DNA of 64,000 nt from contig NZ_WIAD01000012.1 of assembly GCF_009618275.1 (NCBI RefSeq), positions 1 through 64,000 of the forward strand. The letters run 5' to 3'. The notes under the pieces were generated by a model. That model ran no database searches and had not been told where the DNA came from. It worked only from the letters and a program-made list of their open reading frames with translations. Below, piece after piece: positions 51,324 through 59,897 of the stretch. A program made the position numbers and the translations under genes. This DNA comes from Roseimaritima sediminicola (GTDB lineage: Bacteria > Planctomycetota > Planctomycetia > Pirellulales > Pirellulaceae). How positions within the stretch are numbered: position 1 is the first letter of the stretch; every line of letters begins with the position of its first letter.

Positions 51324-53048
51324 ATGGCTTTCCTTTCCTCGCGCAGTGAAGGCTCCGCCGGTCGCTACGACCTGCCCGAAACGGCGATCATCGGTCGGCA
51401 CCCCGAGTGCGACGTGATCCTGACCGTCGGGGCGGTCAGCCGGCATCACGCGAAAATTTTCCGGCGCGATGCCGAGTACTTTCTGGAAGACCTGCAGAGC
51501 CGCAACGGGACGTTCGTCAACGGCAAACTGGTCTCCACGACGCATCCGCTGGAAGAGGGCGACCGGATCCGGATCTGCGAGGTGGAGCTGGTGTTTCACC
51601 GCGATTCGCCGCCGGCCTTCAATCCCAGTTCGGAGATGACCTTCGACGGTACGCAGTTCGGCATCGTGATGGTCGACGATCCGGTCAGCGACGACGATTC
51701 CAGCTCGCGGATCGACATCCGCCGCTCGGGCGATACGTCGCGAATCACCGCGACGGCCGAAGCCAAACTGGCGGCGCTACTGAAGATCACTACGAATCTG
51801 GGCCAAGCGTTGTCGTTGGACGACGTCCTGCCGAAGGTGCTGGCCTCGCTGTTCGAGATCTTTTCGCAAGCCGATCGCGGTTTCGTTGTGCTTCGCGAAC
51901 CCGACGGGACGCTGACGCCGCGCTGGGTCAAGACGCGGGCCAAGCACCAGGAGCAGACGATCCGGATCAGCCGCACGATCCTGCATCAAGCGATGACCGG
52001 CGGCGAACCGATCCTCTCGCTGGACGCAGCCAACGACGACCGCTTCGACGCGGCCGCTTCGATCGCGGATTTTCGCATTCGTTCGATGATCTGCGCTCCG
52101 CTGATCGACAGCGAAGGCGTCGCCTTTGGGGCCTTGCAGATCGATACCAGCGAGGGCCAGGGGCGGTTTGCCGACAACGATGTCGACCTGTTGGCCGCGG
52201 TCGCGGCCCAGGCCGGAATCGTGATCCGCAATGCCCAGCTGCACGAACAAGCGCTGGCCCAGCGCGAAGTCGAACAGGACTTGAAACTGTCCACCGAAGT
52301 CCAGCAGGCGTTCTTGCCGCAGCAGCCGCCGGACGTCGCCGGGTATCGGCTGCGGAGTTTCTACAAAGCCGCGCACCATATCGGCGGCGATTACTTCGAC
52401 TACATCCGCTTGCCCGGTAAACGGATTGGCGTGGTGGTGGCCGATGTCGTGGGCCACGGGGTCGCGGCGGCGATGTTCATGGCCAAATTGTCCGCCGAAA
52501 CGCGGTTCTGCTTGGCTGGCGAACCGGACGTGGCACGCGCTATCGAGATGCTGAACGACCGGATGAGCGCTTTGCAGATCGAACGCTTTGTGACGTTCTT
52601 GTTGATGGTGATCGATCCGGTTAAGGATGTGGTCAGCATCGTCAATGCCGGTCATATGTGTCCGATCGTGCGCAAAGCGTCCGACGGTTCGATTGATGAA
52701 CCCGGCGCGGAAGAATCCGGTTTGCCCATCGCCATCGAGACCGGCATGCAGTACGAAGCGGTGCCGCTGAGGATGGAGGTGGGCGATCTGGCGTTGATGT
52801 ATACCGATGGCATCAACGAAGCGATGAACGACGAGGACGAACCGTTCGGCATCGACGCGATCCGCCGGATCGTGGCCGCCGGTGAAGACGCCGATGCGAC
52901 CCTGCAGCAATTGGTTAGCGCCGTGGCGGGACACGCCGGGCCCGGACCTCAAGACGATGACATGTGTGTGGTGGTGATCGAACGCGTGGCCGCCGAAGGC
53001 AAATTGTCCGAGCGCGAAACCCATTCCGACGTGATCACCCATGCCTGA
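51324..53048 (+). CDS. FHA-GAF-PP2C (SpoIIE-type) serine phosphatase
   Basis: A 574-residue cytoplasmic signalling protein. Residues 1-95 form an FHA domain with GRHPECDVIL, VSRHHAKIF and SRNGTFVNG, which would bind phosphothreonine. A GAF domain follows at about 150-310 (LLKITTNLGQALSLDDVLPK to DLLAAVAAQAGIVIRNAQ). The SpoIIE/PP2C phosphatase occupies ~340-555: HHIGGDYFDYIRLP, VADVVGHGVAAAMFMAKL, VNAGHMCPI and LMYTDGINEAMN, with the metal-binding aspartates present. It likely dephosphorylates an anti-sigma antagonist or similar target on a ligand signal; no partner gene is adjacent. Start ATG 51324. It overlaps the acylphosphatase by 8 nt. Confidence 0.92.
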   Translation: MAFLSSRSEGSAGRYDLPETAIIGRHPECDVILTVGAVSRHHAKIFRRDAEYFLEDLQSRNGTFVNGKLVSTTHPLEEGDRIRICEVELVFHRDSPPAFNPSSEMTFDGTQFGIVMVDDPVSDDDSSSRIDIRRSGDTSRITATAEAKLAALLKITTNLGQALSLDDVLPKVLASLFEIFSQADRGFVVLREPDGTLTPRWVKTRAKHQEQTIRISRTILHQAMTGGEPILSLDAANDDRFDAAASIADFRIRSMICAPLIDSEGVAFGALQIDTSEGQGRFADNDVDLLAAVAAQAGIVIRNAQLHEQALAQREVEQDLKLSTEVQQAFLPQQPPDVAGYRLRSFYKAAHHIGGDYFDYIRLPGKRIGVVVADVVGHGVAAAMFMAKLSAETRFCLAGEPDVARAIEMLNDRMSALQIERFVTFLLMVIDPVKDVVSIVNAGHMCPIVRKASDGSIDEPGAEESGLPIAIETGMQYEAVPLRMEVGDLALMYTDGINEAMNDEDEPFGIDAIRRIVAAGEDADATLQQLVSAVAGHAGPGPQDDDMCVVVIERVAAEGKLSERETHSDVITHA

Positions 53049-53319
53049 AGCGATTCGTGTGAAAATTATCTATCAGGGGACGGTGCAGGGCGTTGGCTTT
53101 CGAGCCACGACCGCTATGCTGGCCGAACCGATTCCCGTCACCGGAACGGTGCGTAACCTGCCCGATGGCAGCGTCGAAGTGGTGGCCGAGGGAACGCGAG
53201 CCAACGTCGAGCGGTTGCTGACGGCGATCGAGACCGAGCTGCGTCACCGCATCGACACCGCGGAGCGTCGCGAGAGCTCCGCCAGCGGCCAGTTCGAGCG
53301 GTTCCGGATCACGTACTGA
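53041..53319 (+). CDS. acyP: Acylphosphatase
   Basis: 92 residues. VKIIYQGTVQGVGFRATTAM contains the V-Q-G-V-G-F-R active-site loop with the catalytic arginine. The signature asparagine is in TGTVRNLPDGSVEVVAEG. It hydrolyses acyl phosphates such as acetyl or carbamoyl phosphate in the cytoplasm. Start ATG 53041, eight nt before the stop of the phosphatase gene, so both are translated from one transcript. Confidence 0.93.
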   Translation: MPEAIRVKIIYQGTVQGVGFRATTAMLAEPIPVTGTVRNLPDGSVEVVAEGTRANVERLLTAIETELRHRIDTAERRESSASGQFERFRITY

Positions 53320-53368
53320 AGCGGTGTAGAGTTGCCTTTCGCTCCGCGAAAGTGAAAGACGTAAAAAG

Positions 53369-53435
53369 CTGCTTTCGGCGGAGCGAAAGGCGACTCTTGA
53401 AAAACTGCTTTCGGCGGAGCGAAAGGCGACTCTTG
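53369..53435. repeat. 31-bp direct repeat with internal palindrome
   Basis: CTGCTTTCGGCGGAGCGAAA.. at 53369-53399 and 53405-53435. Each includes the imperfect palindrome CTTTCGGCGGAGCGAAAG. A related inverted piece (GCCTTTCGCTCCGCGAAAG) lies just before at 53334. The repeats fill the gap between the acylphosphatase and prenyltransferase-repeat genes and may act as a transcription terminator. Confidence 0.75.
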
Positions 53436-53470
53436 GAGAGCTGCTCAGCTACTTTTAAGGTTTTCTCTGC

Positions 53471-54391
53471 GTGTCCTACCTGCAAGATTTGACGTTTCGA
53501 CTGGCCGCCGGTGCGGTCCGCCTGCCCGCGGAGGTTCGCCAGCGGCACGCCGATTGGCTGCGCCGGCAGCAACAACCCGACGGCGGCTTCGCCGGCCGGG
53601 AAGGTGGCAGTGATCCGTACTACACCGGCTTTGCCCTGCGGGCATTGATGATCCTGGACGCCTTGGAAGAGGAGTCAGCCGAGCGGGCGGCGGACTTTCT
53701 GCGGTCGCGGCTCGACCAGCGCGAGAGCGTCGTCGATCTGATCTCCCTGGTCTACGGCGCGGCCGTCCTGCAGTTGGTCGCGGGGATCGATGTCCTGGGG
53801 GCGGCCGATCCGCAGTGGCCAGAGAAACTGTCGCAGTTGCTCGAGTCGCTGCGCCGCGACGACGGCGGCTACGCCAAGAGCCCCGAAGGCCGAGCGGGCA
53901 GCACCTACCAGACGTTTCTGACCACGTTGTGCTACGAACTGGTCGACATGCCGCAGCCCGAACCCGAGCGAGCGGTCGATTTTCTGCGGCGTCACGAACA
54001 TCCCGAAGGCGGCTTTCTGGAGATCCGCGTGGGCAAACGGGCCGGGGTGAATCCGACGGCGGCCGCGATCGGGGCTCTGAAGACACTGGGTGCCCTAACG
54101 CCCGAGATCGCCGAGCGGACGGCGGAGTTTCTGGCCGAGATGCAGTCCGACGAGGGCGGGCTGGCGGCCAACACCCGCATTCCCATGGCGGATCTGCTGA
54201 GCAGTTGCACCGGGGTGATCACCCTGAGCGACCTGAACGCGACCGACCGGATCTCCCTCGCTCGTCTCCGCAACTACGCCCTCGAGATGCAGCGTGACGA
54301 CGGCGGCTTCGCCGGCTTTGCAATGGACCCGGCCGAGGACGTGGAGTACACGTTCTATGGTTTGGCTACGCTGGCCCTGTGCGCTGAGTGA
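53471..54391 (+). CDS. Prenyltransferase/squalene-oxidase repeat protein
   Basis: A 306-residue alpha/alpha-barrel protein with repeated QQPDGGFAG, RRDDGGYAKSPEGRAG, EHPEGGFLEIRVG and QRDDGGFAGFAMDP motifs. These resemble the beta subunit of geranylgeranyl transferase type II and squalene cyclases. No signal peptide. The zinc ligands of protein prenyltransferases cannot be confirmed, so enzyme activity is uncertain. Start GTG 53471. It does not overlap neighbours; the 31-bp repeats lie upstream. Similar stand-alone genes are frequent in planctomycetes, with no known function. Confidence 0.82.
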   Translation: MSYLQDLTFRLAAGAVRLPAEVRQRHADWLRRQQQPDGGFAGREGGSDPYYTGFALRALMILDALEEESAERAADFLRSRLDQRESVVDLISLVYGAAVLQLVAGIDVLGAADPQWPEKLSQLLESLRRDDGGYAKSPEGRAGSTYQTFLTTLCYELVDMPQPEPERAVDFLRRHEHPEGGFLEIRVGKRAGVNPTAAAIGALKTLGALTPEIAERTAEFLAEMQSDEGGLAANTRIPMADLLSSCTGVITLSDLNATDRISLARLRNYALEMQRDDGGFAGFAMDPAEDVEYTFYGLATLALCAE

Positions 54392-54406
54392 GTGGAGGGG
54401 GACGGC

Positions 54407-54450
54407 AGCTGAGCTCGCCAGAGTTTGAGCTCGGCGACTTCGGCTACGAA
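54407..54450. repeat. Degenerate dispersed repeat R1, copy d
   Basis: AGCTGAGCTCGCCAGAGTTT and GGCGACTTCGGCTACG resemble the R1 element of 17551-17627. Between the prenyltransferase-repeat and mfnF-like genes, which converge here. Confidence 0.4.
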
Positions 54451-55583
54451 CGCGGGTGAGGCTCGCTTCGCAATCTGGCGACGGCGTAGGCGGGCGCGAC
54501 TCGGCTGAGTTCTGGCCCCAGCGTGTCGCGGAGATCGGTCGCGGTGAGCGAGTCGGGACGTGCGTCACCGAGCAGCGCTTGGCCGTGACCGCTGAGGACC
54601 CAGTGCCGGTGCGGTGGCGCGGCGTCGATGGCCGCGAGGATGCGGCGGCGGACCGCCGCCAAAACGTGCCGGCTGCACCGCAGGGCGGTCTCCGCTGGGA
54701 AGCGATCCGCATCCAGGCCGACCATTCTCGCAAGTCGGGCCGAGGCGGCAGCAACGGTTCGCGGCCGGCCGTCGGCGGTGTGCGTATCGCGAACGTCTTC
54801 CGGTTCCAGGCCCAGGATGAGCGCGCAGTCACCGGTCGTGGCGAAGACTTCGTTCATGACCGGAACGGTGCGTCCCGCGATGGGTAGGTCGTCGACCACC
54901 GCGCATACCGGCGTTCGTCCGAAGCCGACATACACCAGTTCATGATGGCACAGTCGGTCGAAGTCCGATTGCGAAGCGGTGTTCACACGGCCTGCATCCA
55001 GAGAAATTAAATCGCAGGTGGTCGAGCCGATATCGATCAACAAGGACTGCGGCGGCGCCTCGTTCGCGACAAAGGCGGCCAGAGCGTGCCAGTTGGAGGC
55101 GGCAAAGCGGTGCGGATCCGCGCAGACTTCCGCCAGCGAGGCAAACCGTCCATCGACGCCGTAGAAGGAGATTCGCCCGTGGTCCGGTAGGGCTGTGCAG
55201 ACGGCCTTGGCGATGAACCGCACGCCCTCGGCCGCCGAAGCAAAGCAATCGGCCAGCTCGCCTGTCATCGTCACGGCCAAGTCCGATTCCTTCAGCAGGC
55301 CGTCGGCACCATCCGCATGATCGAAGGCGCTTTCGGCCGCCGCGACGCCTGGCGCACTCGCGGCCTGGGTCGCCAGCTTGTGCACCAGCTCTCGCAACTG
55401 ACCGGCCAGCCGCTCGGGCGTCCGCCAGAGGGCGAACGGTCGGTCGATGCTGTGGCCCAGCGTATCGGCCGCTTTGAGGTTCGCTCCGCCGATGTCCAGG
55501 CCCATCACGTGGCGGCCGGAGGGCTCTGCCTTAGAAGCCGGCGTCACTTCAGCAACCGACCCGCTCGTCGACCAATCGGTCAT
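54444..55583 (-). CDS. mfnF: MfnF-like, H4MPT-linked C1 transfer pathway protein (hydantoinase fold)
   Basis: About 379 residues. GLDIGGANLKAADTLG and LLIDIGSTTCDLISLDAG are the two phosphate-binding loops of the ASKHA/hydantoinase A fold. DFDRLCHHELVYVGFGRTPV and DCALILGLEPEDVRDTHTAD match the H4MPT-linked C1 pathway family, whose archaeal member MfnF joins the furan and tyramine-glutamate parts of methanofuran. Start ATG 55583 overlaps the end of the MfnD-like gene by 35 nt; RBS-like AGG lies about 9 nt upstream. Together with that gene it points to formaldehyde oxidation or C1 transfer with a methanofuran-like cofactor, which some planctomycetes share with methylotrophs. Confidence 0.8.
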   Translation of the reverse strand: MTDWSTSGSVAEVTPASKAEPSGRHVMGLDIGGANLKAADTLGHSIDRPFALWRTPERLAGQLRELVHKLATQAASAPGVAAAESAFDHADGADGLLKESDLAVTMTGELADCFASAAEGVRFIAKAVCTALPDHGRISFYGVDGRFASLAEVCADPHRFAASNWHALAAFVANEAPPQSLLIDIGSTTCDLISLDAGRVNTASQSDFDRLCHHELVYVGFGRTPVCAVVDDLPIAGRTVPVMNEVFATTGDCALILGLEPEDVRDTHTADGRPRTVAAASARLARMVGLDADRFPAETALRCSRHVLAAVRRRILAAIDAAPPHRHWVLSGHGQALLGDARPDSLTATDLRDTLGPELSRVAPAYAVARLRSEPHPRS

Positions 55584-56580
55584 TGACCCAGACCTGTCCA
55601 TCGATCGCCCAGCGGACGCTGGTCGCTTCGGTCGCACAGCGGACCGGGCCTGCGCCGTGGCCCAGAATGCGGGCTGCGAGGTTGTCTTCGACCATGTGCC
55701 GCAGGCCGACGTAGGAGGTGGTCAGACGCGGATTGATCTCAATGACACAGTCCTCGGCCGGCTTGTCGCCCAGGATCAAATCCAGTCCGACAAAGCCTTT
55801 GGCCGTCGGCGGCATGGCCGCCAGGGCGCACGATGCCAGCGAGGTGACGCGGCGCTGGAGGTCGGCCGGCAGCGGGCCTTCGCCACCGGCGTAGCTGCAG
55901 GACCGCGAATCGATCGACTGGGCGACGGCGGGCAAGACCGTCATTTGACCGCCGGCAACGATTAAACCAACCGAGACCGGTAGGCCTGGGGACCAGGTCT
56001 GCAGGATACCGCCCGGGTCGAGAGCCGCTGCCGCGGATGAAAAACTGTCGTACACGGTGATCCGTTCGGTCCCGCAGCCATCGCGCGGCTTGACGATCCA
56101 GCGCCGGGCCGCGGCGGGGTCGGCGTCCCGGATGGTGTCGGCGATGAAGGTTGCCGGGTGCGGCACACGCTGGGTGGCGAAGCGCCGTGCGGTTTCCCAC
56201 TTGTCGCTGGCCACGCGCAGGAAGTCGCCGCTGGACATGAGCGGATCGACACCGCCGGCGCGAAGCATCGAGACGGCTTGCGCCAGGGTGCCGTTTTGTT
56301 CCGGAGCCACGACGATGGCCGCATCGCAGTCGCGGGCGGCTTCGATCCACTGTGGCCAGAGCGGCTGGCTGGAATCGATCATCGCCCGCCGCACCGAGCG
56401 CGGCAGTCGCACATTCAGCCGGGCATCGAGAGGCACGACGACGTCACCCAGTTCGGTCAAGTCTTGCGCAAGGGCCCGCAACATCGCACCGCCTTCGCGG
56501 CGCAATGCCTTGGGAACTTCGGTCAGGTCGCGCTGGCAGAAACCGCCACCGCAGACGAATTCCGCCGCAAAGACTCGCAT
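55549..56580 (-). CDS. mfnD: MfnD-like ATP-grasp ligase (tyramine-glutamate ligase type)
   Basis: A 343-residue ATP-grasp protein. The N-terminus MRVFAAEFVCGGGFCQRD then EGGAMLRALAQDL resembles MfnD, which ligates glutamate to tyramine in methanofuran synthesis. ATP-binding core: ASDKWETARRF, ARRWIVKPRDGCGTERITVY, GFVGLDLILGD and VIEINPRLTTSYVGLRH. ATP-grasp enzymes have many substrates, so the assignment rests on the N-terminal pattern and the MfnF-like neighbour. Start ATG 56580. It is 20 nt downstream of the SufT-like gene on the same strand and could be read through from the suf locus. Confidence 0.75.
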   Translation of the reverse strand: MRVFAAEFVCGGGFCQRDLTEVPKALRREGGAMLRALAQDLTELGDVVVPLDARLNVRLPRSVRRAMIDSSQPLWPQWIEAARDCDAAIVVAPEQNGTLAQAVSMLRAGGVDPLMSSGDFLRVASDKWETARRFATQRVPHPATFIADTIRDADPAAARRWIVKPRDGCGTERITVYDSFSSAAAALDPGGILQTWSPGLPVSVGLIVAGGQMTVLPAVAQSIDSRSCSYAGGEGPLPADLQRRVTSLASCALAAMPPTAKGFVGLDLILGDKPAEDCVIEINPRLTTSYVGLRHMVEDNLAARILGHGAGPVRCATEATSVRWAIDGQVWVNDRLVDERVGC

Positions 56581-56600
56581 AGTGGTCGTGACTGTCGGGT

Positions 56601-56921
56601 TTAGAAGATATTCAGTTGATCCCGAGCGTCATCGCTCATCATGTCCTGGGTCCACGGCGGTTCCATCACGACTTTGACGTCGGCCTCGTTGACCTCTTCG
56701 AGTCCTTCGGCGGAGCTTTTCACGCCGGCGACCAACTGGGGGCCGGCCGGACACATCGGGCTGGTCATCGTCATTTCGATCGCCACGTCGTGCTGGCCCT
56801 CGTCGTTGGGCTCGGAGATGTCGACGGTGTAGATCAGTCCCAAGTCGACGATGTTCACGTACAGCTCGGGGTCGATAACTTGCTTGAGTGCTTCACGCAC
56901 CTTGTCTTCGCAAAGGGCCAT
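56601..56921 (-). CDS. sufT: SufT-like (MIP18/DUF59) iron-sulfur assembly factor
   Basis: 106 residues of the DUF59 family. VREALKQVIDPELYVNIVDLG and MTMTSPMCPAGPQLV show the family's conserved aspartate and reactive cysteine. SufT homologues help deliver or mature Fe-S clusters. It ends the suf cluster, six nt after SufD on the same strand, which supports the role. Start ATG 56921. It could also be the PaaD-like branch, but the neighbours are suf genes. Confidence 0.88.
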   Translation of the reverse strand: MALCEDKVREALKQVIDPELYVNIVDLGLIYTVDISEPNDEGQHDVAIEMTMTSPMCPAGPQLVAGVKSSAEGLEEVNEADVKVVMEPPWTQDMMSDDARDQLNIF

Positions 56922-56927
56922 AATTGC

Positions 56928-58241
56928 TTACTCGTAGTCGCGTACTTGTTGAGCGATCGATCGACCGAGCGCTTCGCGAACGCTTTCGATCGTGATCCGG
57001 TCGAAAATCTGTTGGAAGAAGCCGATGACAATCATTCGCACCGCTTCGTTGCGGGTAAAGCCACGACACAGCGCGTAGAAGATTTGTTCGGCGTCGACCT
57101 TACTGGTCGTGCTGCCGTGTGTGCAGCGAACGTCGTCGGCTTCGATTTCCAAGCCCGGGATGGAGTCTGCCCGGGAGGTGTTCGACAGTACCAGGTTGTC
57201 GTTCCGCTGGTAACCATTGGTCTTCTGCGCCGCCTTGTCGACCTTGATCATACCGCGCCAAACGGTGCGGCTGTGGTCCTGCTGGGCCGACTTGTACAAA
57301 AAGTCGCTTTGGCAGTTGGGGGCGATGTGGTGCTGCAGGGTATGGTAGGCGATGTGTTGTCGGCCTTCCGTCGAGAGCACCCCGTTGACCTGGCTGGACG
57401 CGCCTTCGCCGACCAGTTCGACGGTCTGGTTGACTTTGGCGAACCCCGCACCCATCGCCGCGATCGTCCACTGCAGCGAGGCGTCGGCGCCCACCCGAGC
57501 CTTTTGATGGGCAAAGTGGTTGCACTTGTGGCCCCATTCCTGAAGGTCCACAAATCGCAGGTGCGAGTTCGGTGCCTGGATGATTTCCAGGGCACCGACA
57601 TGCAACCCACCGGCATCGGAGGTGGGGCTGTGCGATTCATGCAGCACGGTCGCTTCGGCGCCCTCTTCCAGCACGATCAGAGTATGGCCGGTATCGCTGC
57701 CGCCGTTGCTGAGCATCGAGTCGATGTGCAGCGGTCGGTCGATGACGACGCCCTTGGGCACGTACAGCACCTGTCCGCCGGCGAAGAACGCCGCGTGCAG
57801 GGCTGCGAAACGGTCGTAGTCCGGATCGAAGGCGGAAAACAGGTGCTTGCGGATCAGGTCCGAGTGCTCGTTGACCAAGCGGTCCAGGGAACCAAAGACG
57901 ACGCCCTTGGCGGCCAGGTCTTCGGCCAGGGTATCGGTGTGGATGTGGTTGTCGACCGAGGTCACTTGGCCGCCCAGGTCCACACCGCCGGTCAGCTGTT
58001 CGCGAACCTCGGTGTCGTCACTGGCGGCGAGCGAGAGTTGGTGCTTCTTCAGCTGGAACAGCCGGAGGTCGGAGCGAATCCATTCCTCGTGACGACGCTC
58101 GGGCCACTGCATGGCTTCGAAGTGGTCCCAGGCTTGTCGCCGCAGGTCGCTCAGCCAGTCCGGTTCTTGCCGGTTGGAAAGAAAGGCTTGGAAACCTTCG
58201 GCGTCAAACGCGACCGAAGGCGGGGAGGTGGTTTGGGTCAT
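56928..58241 (-). CDS. sufD: SufD, Fe-S cluster assembly
   Basis: A 437-residue beta-helix scaffold protein of the SUF system. YVPKGVVIDRPLHIDSMLSN, HCTHGST-like segment ADDVRCTHGSTTSKVDAEQI, and ALCRGFTRNEAVRMIVIGFF are characteristic of SufB/SufD, with a conserved histidine in the CTHGST segment. SufD pairs with SufB and SufC to build [Fe-S] clusters in the cytoplasm. It shares clear repeats with the SufB gene upstream. Start ATG 58241. Confidence 0.95.
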   Translation of the reverse strand: MTQTTSPPSVAFDAEGFQAFLSNRQEPDWLSDLRRQAWDHFEAMQWPERRHEEWIRSDLRLFQLKKHQLSLAASDDTEVREQLTGGVDLGGQVTSVDNHIHTDTLAEDLAAKGVVFGSLDRLVNEHSDLIRKHLFSAFDPDYDRFAALHAAFFAGGQVLYVPKGVVIDRPLHIDSMLSNGGSDTGHTLIVLEEGAEATVLHESHSPTSDAGGLHVGALEIIQAPNSHLRFVDLQEWGHKCNHFAHQKARVGADASLQWTIAAMGAGFAKVNQTVELVGEGASSQVNGVLSTEGRQHIAYHTLQHHIAPNCQSDFLYKSAQQDHSRTVWRGMIKVDKAAQKTNGYQRNDNLVLSNTSRADSIPGLEIEADDVRCTHGSTTSKVDAEQIFYALCRGFTRNEAVRMIVIGFFQQIFDRITIESVREALGRSIAQQVRDYE

Positions 58242-58407
58242 GACGTTTTGCGTAACGATGGATCAAAGAAAGCGTACGGTGAACGTCGCTCGCCGGCGGG
58301 GCGGCCGGCGGGCGAACTGGTTGCTTCAAGTGGGAAGCCGCGACGGAGTTCGGTTTTCGATCGCGGAAGGTCACGGATCGACGGGGCGCCGATCGGCAGC
58401 CGCCGGA

Positions 58408-59820
58408 TCAGCCGACGCTGCCTTCCATCTGCAGCTGGATCAGCCGGTTCATTTCGACGGCGTATTCCATCGGCAGCTCCTTGACCAACGGCTCGATAAA
58501 GCCGTTGACGATCATCGTGCTGGCTTCCGATTCGCTCAGCCCGCGGCTGAGCAAGTAGAACATCTGCTCCTCACCGATGCGCGAGACGCTGGCTTCGTGA
58601 CCGATCTGGACATCCTGTTCGCCGACTTCGATATACGGATACGTATCGCTGCGGCTTTCCGGATCCAGGATCAAGGCATCGCAGACCACGTTGTTCTTGC
58701 TCTGATGAGCGCCCGGATCCACCTTGACCAGCCCGCGGTAGCTGCTGCGGCCACCGTTCTTGCTGATGCTCTTGCTGATGATCTGGCCGGTGGTGTTCGG
58801 CGCCGAGTGAACCAATTTGGCGCCGGCGTCCTGGTGTTGGCCTTCGCTGGAAAACGCGATCGAGAGGATTTCGCCCCGCGCGCCCGGTTCCATCATGTGG
58901 ACCGCCGGATACTTCATCGTCAACTTGCTGCCCAGGTTGCCGTCGACCCACTCCATGGTGGCATCGCCGTAGGCGTAAGCCCGCTTGGTGACCAAGTTGT
59001 AGATGTTGTTGGCCCAGTTCTGGATCGTCGTATACCGGCAACGAGCGTTGCGTTTGACGATCACTTCGACCACCGCACTGTGCAGGCTTTCGGTGGTATA
59101 CATCGGCGCCGTGCAGCCTTCGACGTAGTGCACGCTGGCACCTTCGTCGACGATGATCAGCGTCCGTTCGAATTGGCCCATGCTTTCGGCATTGATCCGG
59201 AAGTAGGCCTGCAGCGGGAACTCGATATGCACGCCCTTGGGGACGTAGATGAACGAACCGCCGGACCAGACCGCGCTGTTGAGGGCGGCGAATTTGTTGT
59301 CCGCCGGCGGAATCACCGTGCCAAAGTATTCTCTCAGCAGTTCGGGATGTTCGCGAACGGCCGAGTCGGTGTCGGTAAACAGGACACCCTTCTTGGACAG
59401 GTCTTCCTGCAACGAACCGTAGATCACTTCGCTTTCGAACTGAGCTTTCACCCCGGCCAAAAACTTCTTTTCGGCTTCGGGAATCCCCAGTTTGTCGAAC
59501 GTATCCTTGATCTCATCGGGGACATCGTCCCAGGTGCGACCTTGGTGATCGGTGGGTTTGAGGTAGTAGTAGATGTCCTGGAAATCCAGATCAATGGCTC
59601 CGCCCCACTTGGGCATCGGCCGTTGCTCGAAGATCTCCAGCGCGTCCAACCGGAATTTACGCATCCAGTCGGGTTCATTTTTGATATCGGAAATCTGGTT
59701 GACGACTTCCTTGTTGATGCCTTTTTGGGCCTTGAACACACCGGTGGTTTCGGTGCGGAAGTTGTACTTATTGATTTCGCCGATTTGGTCGCGTTCGGAC
59801 GCGGTAACGTCGGTTGCCAT
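58408..59820 (-). CDS. sufB: SufB, Fe-S cluster assembly
   Basis: A 470-residue SUF scaffold. [20 protein letters not shown], the [20 protein letters not shown] segment with candidate cluster-ligand residues nearby, and [20 protein letters not shown] are SufB hallmarks. SufB is the main site of nascent cluster formation in the SufBC2D complex. It lies 77 nt after SufC and 166 nt before SufD, all on the minus strand. Start ATG 59820. No intein is present, unlike many SufB genes. Confidence 0.95.
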   Translation of the reverse strand: MATDVTASERDQIGEINKYNFRTETTGVFKAQKGINKEVVNQISDIKNEPDWMRKFRLDALEIFEQRPMPKWGGAIDLDFQDIYYYLKPTDHQGRTWDDVPDEIKDTFDKLGIPEAEKKFLAGVKAQFESEVIYGSLQEDLSKKGVLFTDTDSAVREHPELLREYFGTVIPPADNKFAALNSAVWSGGSFIYVPKGVHIEFPLQAYFRINAESMGQFERTLIIVDEGASVHYVEGCTAPMYTTESLHSAVVEVIVKRNARCRYTTIQNWANNIYNLVTKRAYAYGDATMEWVDGNLGSKLTMKYPAVHMMEPGARGEILSIAFSSEGQHQDAGAKLVHSAPNTTGQIISKSISKNGGRSSYRGLVKVDPGAHQSKNNVVCDALILDPESRSDTYPYIEVGEQDVQIGHEASVSRIGEEQMFYLLSRGLSESEASTMIVNGFIEPLVKELPMEYAVEMNRLIQLQMEGSVG

Positions 59821-59897
59821 GATCCAATTCCTGATTCGCTACGGGCTCGATACGGGTTGCCGGTTCGCGCGCATCGGCGGCGAACCCAGTGAGGGGC

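Noticed and set aside
56616-59892. Two long plus-strand frames opposite sufT, sufD and sufB
   Set aside because: Shadow frames of the suf genes, whose motifs are unambiguous on the minus strand.
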